From Haplosporangium gracile (Eukaryota; Mortierellomycota; Mortierellomycetes; Mortierellales; Mortierellaceae), in the NCBI GenBank assembly GCA_015499985.1, contig JAAAUF010000529.1:1-29078 (forward strand): a DNA stretch of 29,078 nt, in the 5' to 3' direction. Position 1 is the first letter of the stretch. Each line of letters begins with the position of its first letter. Positions 19,784 to 29,078 of the stretch are shown piece by piece. Position numbers and translations under genes: made by a program. The notes under the pieces were generated by a model that was not told where the DNA came from, made no database searches, and saw only the letters and a program-made list of their open reading frames with translations.

Positions 19784-22700
19784 ATGGCCCTCCCCACCTC
19801 AGCAATAAAACCCAAAAAGAAGAGAACTGCCGTCGTTCTCGGCTGTGACCAATGCCGTCGCAGAAAGGTAACAATTTTCTCTTCATTTACTCACTAACAA
19901 ATCTATCTCTCCATCTTTTTTTAAGCCTTCATATCTCACCTCCAGTACTTCTTCTCGTTCTGAAGTATACATCAAGCAACAGATGAGGAACAGTGAGGGG
20001 GTGAGGTTGAAGGGAATTGTCCCACGCGTCGGGTGCTCAGAGCGATCTGGGCACATGGAGACTGGGCGTCGATGTGGATGACTCTCGATCCCTCTACCCT
20101 CTTTTCTCGTTCTCTTTCCCTCTTCTGTCTTTCTATCCCCTCCTCTTATCCTCTTCTTCGTTTATTTTTCTATTGTTGTTGCTGTTATTGTGCTCTCTTC
20201 TCTACATACTCTATCCACCTCCACGAATGCTCAGTGTGTTGGGTGTCTGTGTGTGTCCAGATTGACAAGGGTTAGACCGATCGTTGACAAAGCGAACACA
20301 GGAAATTTTGCAAGTAGGCTGGGATGTGGTAAAAAAACAACAATAGTAGACAGTGTGGTGGCAAGGCGAGAAACAGAAGATTGTTGCCTGTGCTGTTGGG
20401 TGCTGCTCGCATTCGTGCAACATACAATAATCTGCTCCAATGCTCTCTGTCTTTCCCTTCATCTCCTTCAACCTGACTCCAACCAAATGCAACCCCCCCA
20501 AAATGGATTTTTTTTTGTATTTGATTAACGCCCACTGTTAAGGAAGGAAAGAAGGAAAGGAAAGAAGGAAAGACAGAAAAAATCAAAAGAAAATAACGGA
20601 CTTGCTTCATCCGGAAGACCTCCGACTGGTTCCCCCGCTCAAGAACCATGCGGCCGGCTTTTTTTTTTTATTACTCTTCATTGAACCTCAGACTCAAACA
20701 ACCAGATTCTTTTTGGAACTTATTCTCAATTGCGAATTGTTTGTGTGGGAGTTACAAAAGTGAAGGGAAAAGGAAAAAACAATACAAGAGAAAGGTCGAT
20801 CCTTCTCCGGATTATTATTATTATTTTTTTTTTTTTTGGATTTTGACATTGTGTGACTAATCTTCAATTGACAATTATGGCTGGGATCACCCCTTTTTTC
20901 ACTCTCTCTCTCGCTTTGACACCTGGCAAGTTTATCCTTGACCCGTTTTCCTTATTCTTGTCGTTCTATTTTTCTTTATTTATTTCGAAATACGTTCACT
21001 GCCCAAGCACCTTTTTGTGTGGTGAATAACTATCGAATAGTCCAGCGTAAACTCCTGCGGAAAACGCTCACTTTATTTTTTATTTTTTTTATTTTTTTTT
21101 TTTCCCTTGCTTGGGGGATAATTTACGTGATCTCTTATTAATTGGGTGGGAATAATGGATTGGTCCATTGGGTGAACGTTACCTTTCTGGCTTAGATTGG
21201 CGGAGGTTTGAACCCTATTCAAGCCTCGTCCTCCTTTCTCTTTATTTTGCTCCGCCGCCTCTTACTTTCTAGTAACAATGAATTGACATACTTTTTGACC
21301 AATCGAATATCTTCCTGTTAGACAAAATGCGATCAAGCACGACCCACTTGCGGGCCTTGTCTCTACGCGGGACTGATGGAGTGCACATTCTTGCTCGGAA
21401 AGACACCAGCCTCCAAACGGAAGAAGCCTCACTCTGAAGTCGAAATTCTCGAGGCCCGACTGGAGACGATTGAGTCGAGGTATTCAGAGAGGCTGAGCCA
21501 GATGGAGTCGCTCCTCAGCAAGGTCATGCCCACAGACGGACAGGATCCCAACAGCATCGGCAATGGCGAGGGATCGTCATCATCTGCTTCACAGCCAGTC
21601 AATCGCGCCATGAAGGGACCAGGAATCAACACATCTAACCTGCCTATGGATATGGTCTCAGGAACGGACGATGGTTGGGCGGACATTACATCCCCGCAAG
21701 AAACGTCTCTACACCTGGAAACACAATGGGATCGGGAATTCTCCAGTCCTTCCATGGTAAACCAATAGCACGCCTTGACTGGTACCGGAACTTGGGCTGG
21801 GCCATCTCGTCATTTTCGACATTAACCCCGCTACCCTTGACTGACTGATTGACTGAAAAACGACATAATTCGAATATACTCATCTATAGGCTTTGGATAC
21901 AATGGGGACACCGACTCTCACCACTACTATAGGAGGAGATCCAACAACACCGCGGACACCATTCCTGAAAGAAGAGTCGCAAAACTACCCGCTCTTCACT
22001 CCCGAGGGCCAAGTAAGTGCAGCAAAGAGCAGGATATATCTCATTTGGTGGCAATTTGACTCGTTGCAAAGTAAGCTCGTAGTAACCATATCCCCTCACT
22101 ATTTGATACAATTAGTCGTCAATATCAGTAAAGTCGCCAGCATCGTCGATTGCGCCATCATTTACATCGACAGCAGACCCAATGCAGGAGGACAGCGGTG
22201 GCGACGACGAGGGCGATCTGAGTGAACTGGCGGCAACAATGGACAAGCTTCGAGTTTTTGATGCCTCAGTTTACTTTGGCAAGGGATCTATGCTATTCAC
22301 ATCAACCGACCAGGAAAAGTTTTGGGACGAGGAAATTTCCTTTGATGTCCACGAGGCTCGCGGCGTCGATATCCCTCCCGAAGCGACTGTTCTACCACCA
22401 GTGGAAGTCATGGACGCCTTATTCGATATTTATTACCAGGTAACAACTGATATTCAGTTAGATTCTTTTTTCAAGCTTAATTTACCACCAATTTCAACCT
22501 CTAACTGACTTGAACATGCGTCTTCTTTCCCCTTCTCAAATCGATAGCACTACTATGTGTACCTACCGATGATCCAAAAAACGACCCTGTTGCAGGCTCT
22601 GGAGGATCGGTTTGAGCCGCAGAGTATATTCTTGCTGAACAGCGTATTCATGGCGGCGTCATTAACAGGAGACTGCTCTCACCCTTCCTGTTGGACGGAC

Positions 22701-25415
22701 CCGAACGACCAAAAAACACTCGGGACACCCTTCTTTGAGCGTGCGCGTATGGTTCTGGATTACTGCATTGGCATTCCTCGCCTCTCGACCGTCCAAGGAC
22801 TGATCATGTTGTCGCGGTATCCAAGAATCTCAGGATTGGGCCACAGCTATATGCAGCAGGCGATTCTGATGGGCATGGATCTGGGCCTGCACCGGAAATG
22901 CGACCGCTGGATCCCCGACAAGCAAGTCCAAGAGTCGAGGAAACGAGTCTTCTGGTGTGTCTATGCGGCTGATAGTTCGACGTCGAGCGTCACAGGGCGG
23001 AGGCCGATGCTTGACGATGCCGAGATTGATGTCCCTATGATCACTCCGACAGAGGGCGAAACAGAGTCAGAGACGATACAACTTCTCTTTCTGGTCCAGA
23101 CGTGTCGGCTTTGGCGCATCTTCAGGAACATCAAGCGATTCATTTTCAATGCAGTCGAGGTGCAGGATATGGTTCCAGGAAGCTTGCCGAAGAGCTATGA
23201 GCAGCAGCTGATTCAATGGCAACTGCAGCTCCCAGCAGCTCTCCGGTTCTCTTTTGACATCACTGCTGACGACCCACGAGCCATGCAGAACTCGCGTGCC
23301 GGTAAGAAATACTCCATGCCTGTTGTTTTTATTAAGACGTATGTTGAGAGCAAGAGCAGATACTTAATTACGCGGTTGTTCTTCTTGATTATCTTAGGTA
23401 TTGTACAGATGCTGTACGAGTCAGCGTTGATCTTGTTGCACAAGCCATACCTGTCGTCGTCAGAGCACCTCAAGCGTTCGCCTTACAGATCTCAAGATAT
23501 TTGCATCAAGGCAGCGACCAAGATCACCGAGATTGCAAAAGTCCTGGCTCAGTCGTACTACAAGGCATTCGAGTTGACGAGTGTGGGCGAGTATGCGATG
23601 CTGAACGCGGTCCGTATCCACGTCATGTTCCTCAAGTCGACGGATGCCAAGGTCGCCGAGGCAGCACAGACGCAGTTTGACTACATTATGCGCTTTTTCC
23701 GTGAATTTTACTCGTCCCCGCGCGCCAACTGCGACGAGCAGAGCATCAACTGTGTGCTCTCATTCTTTGAGGAGTTTATGCATACCGTCAAAGGACTCAG
23801 TCAGTCGAGTGTTCACGTCTGCGCGGGCGCTATCAAGAGTTTGGCGATTGCGAAACGCAATAGAATATCTACTGGCGGAGCCGGAGCGGCAGGAGGATCC
23901 AGTCAGGGTGGTCGTGGTGGTGGCGGCGGTATTGGTCACCAGGCGGCGGATCAGAGGAACATGGCGCGGTTGGTCAAGATTGGTCGTCAGGAACGCGCCA
24001 AGGCTAGGAGTCAATCGACTGTTTCTCCTTCGCCACTTACTCGGGACGCCTCTGGACTTCATCGGAAACGACACAGTCATCTGCAACATGAGGGCCAACA
24101 GCGACTCAACCCCAACATGTACTTTCAGAACCTCCAACAGCAGCAACAGCAACAGCAGCTCACTCCACAACAGCTTCAGCAGCTGCAGCAAGTGCAGCAG
24201 CAGCGTCGAGGATTTGTTGCACCTTCGAATTTGGGCGGTCTGGCGGGACTTCAGGACACGAGCCCATCACTGTCAAGGACCGCGGGATATTATAACTCTA
24301 GCAAACTGCAAAAGGTGTCTCAGTACATTGGACCCTTTGGTGGGCCTCAGGTCATGGAGAGTCTAAAGCAGTACCAGACTGCAACGGCGATCCTAAACCA
24401 GCCTACTGTTACTACTAGCACTCTTCTCCAGACGACGAATGTTCAGTCGCAGTTCCCGACGTTTGGACAGCAGGCGATGACCATGACGACTCTGCAGCAG
24501 CAGCAGCAACAGTTGCAGGCTCAACAGCAAGCACAGCAACAAGCTCAACAGCAAGTCCAGCAGCAAAATCAGCAGTTCAACCTCAACAACAATAATAATG
24601 GCCAACAGCAACAGCAGTTCTACAACCAGCTTGGACAGCAACCGATGACGCTCTACGATCCCAACAATTTCAATCAGAACTTCTGGGGGGATATGAATAA
24701 CGTTTCGGGAGTCAACACTTCAGGACTCTTTGCGGATTCTTCTCAGCTCTTGAGTCCTGGAAACAACAACAATAATAATGCTGCGGGACTAAACTCACTG
24801 TCGCCTGCAGGATCTGTAGCGACGACGTCTACAACCAACAACACCAACAATAACAATCTTGGCGGCCATAATAATAACAGCAGCAGTAATATCCTGAACG
24901 GCTTTCTGGGCAACAATAACAACAACACCTCCATCAACAGTAATAATGGTGGCGCTATGTATAATAATTCGGGATTCGATAACAACCTCCCGCAGCAGCA
25001 GCAGCAGCAGTTGCAACAACAGTTCCTTCAGCAACAGCAACAGCAAACACAACAACAACTGAGTGCTGCCGACACATCTGGGTTCTTCCTCCCGCTCAAG
25101 ATCGAGCCTACCGAAACCACGGGCCCGCTTGGAGCGGGTGTGGGGACCGAAGGAGCGATGGATGAGGAACTGAGCGCAGACCAGGTGCAGGCTCTGCTGG
25201 AGCAGACGATTGCTGCGGCCAATACCCGTAATACCACCAATAACAGCAACTTCTACCAGCAACCATCAAATCAGCACCAGCAACAGATGTTTCAACAGCA
25301 GCAGCAGCAGCAGCAGCATTTCAGGCAGCAACAGATGGTTTCGAATCCTAGTCTGGAGATGAGTGGCGTCCAGGAGGATTTCCATACCACCACCAATTGG
25401 CCCGGCATGATGTAA
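19784..25415 (+). CDS. Zn2Cys6 transcription factor with fungal_trans domain
   Basis: Six exons: 19784-19867, 21322-21756, 21890-22012, 22116-22439, 22548-23301 and 23398-25415. They sum to 3,738 bases, or 1,245 residues. A KPKKKR nuclear signal (9-14) precedes the zinc cluster C21-x2-C24-x6-C31-x6-C38-x2-C41-x7-C49, a perfect Zn2Cys6 spacing. A linker and heptad coiled coil (about 67-95) suggest a dimer. Residues about 310-600 are the fungal_trans (PF04082) middle homology region (LLNSVFMAASLTGDC, RMVLDYCIGIPRLSTVQGLIML, GMDLGLHRK, RKRVFWCVYAADS, GRRPMLDDAEIDVP). Residues about 820-1220 are Gln- and Asn-rich, activation-domain-like. It is a nuclear DNA-binding regulator; its targets are unknown. 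Intron 1 (1,454 bases) splits the zinc cluster after CRRRK. Intron 5 is in frame and stop-free. It shares a divergent promoter region with an amino-acid permease. Confidence 0.93.
19868..21321 (+). other. Long intron splitting the zinc-cluster domain
   Basis: 1,454 bases between GTAACA at 19868 and CTGTTAG at 21321. It joins codon K28 to T29, so cysteines 1-2 and 3-6 of the zinc cluster come from different exons. Inside are CTTTC-rich and GGAAA-rich tracts (GGAAAGAAGGAAAGG at 20540-20575) and T runs. No nested gene is seen. Confidence 0.8.
23302..23397 (+). other. In-frame, stop-free intron (exitron-like)
   Basis: GTAAGA to ATCTTAG, 96 bases (32 codons) with no stop in the reading frame. If it is removed, the junction reads NSRAGIVQMLYESALILLHKPYL, which matches the expected helix of the fungal_trans domain. 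If it is retained, 32 residues rich in Tyr, Leu, Ile and Phe are inserted at residue 574 without ending the protein. Confidence 0.7.
24137..25340 (+). repeat. Coding CAG/CAA and AAC/AAT tracts
   Basis: Separate Gln-coding tracts lie near 24137-24210, 24494-24570, 24991-25060 and 25279-25335. Asn-coding tracts lie near 24580-24600, 24763-24780, 24834-24920 and 24940-24970. Codons are mixed CAG and CAA, with the longest pure CAG runs about 6-8 units at 24991 and 25299. Confidence 0.85.
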
Positions 25416-25698
25416 CGCAGCGCCCTTTCTTTTTTATTTTTTGTTCTTCCGTCGTTTCGTCGTTCTGGCATTTTTCGCATTTTTCATTATTAAAACATCA
25501 TTTACAAGCATTGTAAAACAACGAACCATAAATGTCATTTTCTTCTGCCTTTTTTTTTTTTAATTACGAAGTTGGGGGAGTTTTTTTCTAATTAATAATT
25601 ACCGAGAAAGTATTAAGTACGAGAAGGAAGAAAAAAAGAGAGGGGAAAAGGTATTACCTCACTAAGGAAGAGGGAAGAAGAGAAAAGAAGCTGGGCTT
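25416..25698. other. Convergent 3' ends, no gene
   Basis: 283 bases between the stop codons of the Zn2Cys6 regulator and the Atg22-like gene. The sequence is A/T-rich, with CATTATTAAAACATC as the nearest poly-A-signal-like stretch for the plus-strand gene. Confidence 0.5.
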
Positions 25699-28272
25699 TT
25701 ACATTCCATCTTTGGCATCGGTATGCTCAACACTAAACTTCTCTGCATCGGATATACCTCTCTCAACATCGACCCACCAAATAATAAACAAGGGAATGAC
25801 CATCATGGCCAGAGGGAACACAAATCCCCACCTCGTATCATTGTTCTCAATGATCGCCCCCGTAATCAAGGGTCCCAACCAACTCGACGACTTGTCAGTG
25901 ATTCCGTATAACGAGAAGAACTCTGCTTCCTTGTTGCGGGGGATCAATGATGCGTATAGGACGCGGGAGAAGGATTGGAAGGCACCTAGCATGAGACCGA
26001 AGTAGATCAGTGTAGGCCAAATCTCAACTTTGTGGACAAGTCCAAAGACCCCAGAGAAGCCGATCAGGACGTAGATGGGGACCAGAACGAAAGCGACCGA
26101 GATGGCGAGGAGGGTTTGTTTGGATGTCAGGTTCAGACGGCGCTGGATGAAAAGCCACATGTAGGTTCCGATGAGCGCCGACAGCGGGACCAGGATGGCA
26201 CCAACCATTAGGAGAGTGTTGGAGAGAAGGAACTTCTTCTTGCCCATGAATGTCGCCAGAGAAATAATTGTCGAAGACCCATCCGAAAGAATAAACCACG
26301 AAATGAGGTACTTGAACGTCTCGGACAACGACTTTGCTCTGGCAATGGTCTTGCCAAGACGCTTCCACGAATAAAAGAACAAATTCGTCTTTTCCGCCAA
26401 AGGCTGACCAGGATGAGCAGGCATAAACTTCCACACAAAGAAAGTAACCCCAAACCACCAAAGTCCCGTCAAGGCCATACCAAGCTGCAACGAATAATTC
26501 GACTGGTTCATAGCCAGCGCAATCCCCGCCGCAACAATCAACAGCGCCACTCCAGCACCATACCCAATAGCCATAGAGTGAGAAGAGAGAGAGTTGGCGA
26601 TACGATCAAGGGCGAATTGGTAGTCGGCAGGGGTATCGGTTCCAGATTTGACGTTTTGGCGGACTTGAAGGACGGAGGGGTGGTCACGGGCCATGGTTGG
26701 GATGAAGGCGTAGTAGAGGACCCAACTGGCTCCGAATGCCACGTTGGAGATGATTACAAGCACTCCTGCCAACCAGTACAAGCCTATTTTGGGAGGATGT
26801 AAAGGTAGGAGGTTGTGTGAATTGTGAGAGTGACGATATGTTTTCGTTTAAAACAGGACGTGTCGTGCATTGTGGCGCGAGTAATTAATATAGCAAAGAA
26901 TTTCTTACTCTCCCTGACGACGGCGGCAAAGAGGATAGTCGAAATGGATCCAATGAACGAGAAAGCCAACAAAAACGTCTTGCGACGAGCTAGTCACCGC
27001 ACACAACAAGAGAAAAAAAAGTGAGTAAAATGCACATATTTCAGCACGCTTGCAGCATCAAGAAAAAATGATAAAGAGAAGAGAGAGAGAGAGGGAGAGA
27101 GAGAGAGAGAGAGAAAGGGGGGTCTTACTGCCGTGGTCAGCAAGAGCTCCCATGCTGATAAAGACGAAGGCTTGCAAGAAGACCGAGACAGAGATGCAGT
27201 ACAGCGAGAACGACGCAGTATCCAACCACAATCCTCCAACCTTTACCTCGCACTATTATCGAAATGCGCAAATAAAGACAGTGCAAGTCGAGTTAGCGCA
27301 CCAAACTACTACCGTCCATATTTCCTGGTACAGCATGGTTGATCGTTTGCCCAATGAGGCGACGTTGCCTCAGTAATTTCTTCACAGGTCTCCATTCCTG
27401 CTCCTTGATGTTAGTTTGTTGATAGCTGCCATGTACCAAAAAAAAAAAATTAGTGCTGCACAAGTCCTGGTAGTTGAGAGCTGGTAGTCGGTAGCTGATG
27501 GTATGTATGGTATTTGATGTCGGCGTGAGAAAAAGTCGCTGCAACACACTGTGGAGCGGGAAGCAAGCGCGCAGCTTCATCCATCCACTGTTCTATCCCG
27601 TCCGTCCGTCCATATTTCCTCTGTGAGCCCTTGCTGCTTCCAGTTGAGAAAAAAAAAATGTCCAAATCCAGCCCATACAAGTCCATGCATCCAGCCAGCC
27701 ACTCAGCGAAGCGAGCGAGCGTCTCTCCTGTAAGCCCGTTGTTCCTTCAGAGTTGATATGTACCTTGTAATCAGATTCATGCTATTGTTTAAAAGGAGAC
27801 AAAAGAAGAGAAAAGGGGAAGCGAACGCAATTGTTGTGTTGGTGTTAATATTTTATAGTTTCTGTACAACCTCTGTCTCAGGCAGCTCTTGTTTTGTTTA
27901 TCCTTCCTTCTTTCCCTCTCTTCGCTTCGCACTCGCCGCCCCTCTGTTACTCTAATACTCTAAAAGGTTTAACAATTTTTTCGGCCTAGACCAAAATGTA
28001 CGCCCATAAGGTCGAATGTGAATCCTCTTTTGGACAAAACTTACAGTGTCACAGGGGAGAGACCTGTTGCCGGTCTGGTAACCATATCCACTGGCCAGGG
28101 ATTCGAGCACAATGGGGGCCAATGCAGAGATACAGACGACGCTGTAAGGCTCAGCCTATTATACAACGAGAAGAAGAATAGCTTTGTCAACAGCTGGTAC
28201 TGTGCATTAGGTAGAGAGGACGGCAATCGTAGTAAAAAAGAGGATGGACTTACAGCAGCGGCGTAGGCCAGC
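25699..28272 (-). CDS. ATG22: Atg22-like vacuolar amino-acid effluxer, 5' exon missing
   Basis: Exons found: 28272-28254, 28155-28045, 27252-27129, 26989-26909 and 26783-25699, giving about 473 residues plus an unfound N-terminus. The junctions read LAYAAAAEPYSVVCISALAP, CDTCEVKVGGLWLDTASFSLY, VFISMGALADHGTRRKTFLL and VVRESLYWLAGVL, all typical of the Atg22/UMF1 branch of the major facilitator superfamily, with about 12 membrane helices. The C-terminal half shows FILSDGSSTIISLATFMG, VLYASLIPRNKEAEFFSLYGITDKSSSWLGPL and GFVFPLAMMVIPLFIIWW. Yeast Atg22 releases amino acids from the vacuole after autophagic breakdown. The first visible exon has only 19 bases and needs two upstream bases (TG would give Trp). 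I could not find that exon by 29078; it may lie beyond the window. The intron at 28044-27253 is 792 bases. Confidence 0.85.
27079..27116 (+). repeat. GA dinucleotide microsatellite in an intron
   Basis: An almost pure GA repeat with one GGG interruption lies inside the 139-base Atg22 intron (27128-26990). On the transcribed strand it is a CT tract next to the 5' splice site and not at the acceptor. Confidence 0.9.
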
Positions 28273-29078
28273 CTGTTGTTTATTTTCGTCGAATTGGATC
28301 AACGTTGTTGTTTATGTCAGTCAGGAACATATGAGATACCACAGGCAGGTTAATTCAGGAACAAGAAAAGGACGAGAAAAAAAAAAGGTTAGACTTTGCT
28401 GAGCTTCTTTTTCATATGTATACACACTCCCTTTTCAAGACTCAATTTCTTCAATCGCATCCGTTCTCTTTCTCTCCTTGTTGGTATGCCTCTGTTCGTA
28501 AAGAAGGGAAGATGTGGTGGTGGATAGGTCGGAGGTGTATGTGGGAGGAGTGTACTTTTGAGAGACTGTGGTCGAACCAGGTCGGCTGTTGTGGAGCAAA
28601 CAAGAAACTCTCTTTCTTTTCTTCCTCCTCCGCCCTTCAACCTTCGGAGAGGGAGGGCTCTTTAGAAAAAAAGAAAAAAAAAAAAAAAACGCCATCAGAA
28701 TCCACGCGTTAGCTGAGCCAGGCATAGAAGGTTTGGTTCGATCTGTGAATGTTTTTCCTGCCTCGTTACGTTCTCCGACAAGACCATGCCTCAATGCAGC
28801 CAGCGGATTGGGTCAGAGCCTTTTTCCTTGTTCTTTGTTCAATTACGCTTAGTCGATGCACATCAAGCTGTTCACGCACTCTCTCTCGCTCTTTTTGTTC
28901 CGTAGTTTCTATTTTTCCTCTCGCTCGCTATTACTTCTCTCCCACATGTCCGTCGAACGGTCGGACAAAGCTGTTGTTTTTGCGTTTTTGTCAGCTCCAA
29001 TTTGCTCAAACGAAATTACCCTATTACACACGTGGAGAACAACTTCCAATTGTAAATTGTAATTCGAAAGAGGGGGGA
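28273..29078. other. Upstream of the Atg22-like gene, start exon not resolved
   Basis: This should hold the Atg22 first exon or promoter. On the minus strand I found no ATG exon ending in a phase-2 donor that gives a convincing N-terminus. A 17-base A run at 28673-28689 and pyrimidine-rich blocks (28601-28640, 28870-28945) are present. No gene on the plus strand is supported. Confidence 0.5.

Noticed and set aside
20211..20649. Open frames inside the long intron of the regulator, possible nested gene
   Set aside because: No domain, composition set by C/T tracts, and overlapping frames on both strands are equally open.
28569..28590. GGTTCGACCA on the minus strand, tRNA-like
   Set aside because: The bases beside it cannot form a T-stem and no cloverleaf fits.

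Overview
The window is nuclear DNA of a filamentous fungus. Genes are intron-rich (donors GTAAGT, GTACGT; acceptors often TAG after a T-rich stretch), intergenic DNA is full of A/T homopolymers and purine or pyrimidine tracts, and the proteins are fungal. The gene style (many short introns, a PMP47-type carrier, glutamine/asparagine-rich Zn2Cys6 regulator) suggests an early-diverging fungus, perhaps a Mortierella relative. That placement is inference, not shown by a marker gene.

Left part (1-5,077) is accessory DNA. A complete 2,720-bp DNA transposon lies at 585-3304, with imperfect 27-bp terminal inverted repeats and a TA dinucleotide on each side. It carries two convergent genes: a DD34E Tc1/mariner-type transposase (minus strand, one intron, one internal stop) and an unrecognised 370-codon accessory ORF (plus strand, with a probable 1-base frameshift near its end). 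After it come weak gene remnants or tiny genes (3730-4560) and a short diverged copy of the peptidyl-transferase region of nuclear large-subunit rRNA (4677-4784, minus strand).

Right part (5,078-29,078) is ordinary gene space. In order: NOT3/NOT5, the CCR4-NOT subunit (minus, 9 exons); a small single-pass membrane protein (minus, 2 exons); a PMP47/SLC25A17-type peroxisomal carrier (plus, 7 exons); a cationic amino-acid transporter of the APC/CAT family (minus, 5 exons); a Zn2Cys6 transcription factor with fungal_trans domain (plus, 6 exons); and an Atg22-like vacuolar effluxer (minus, at least 5 exons, first exon not found). I rebuilt the exon structures by hand; the frames close for every model, and the Atg22 model closes from its second exon onward.

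The genes are not an obvious pathway cluster. Two transporters with links to amino acids (the CAT permease and Atg22) flank the Zn2Cys6 regulator, and the permease and the regulator share a 3.1-kb divergent intergenic region. Co-regulation is possible but unproven. A 10-base N gap next to a poly-A run at 12412-12444 shows that this is a draft assembly.
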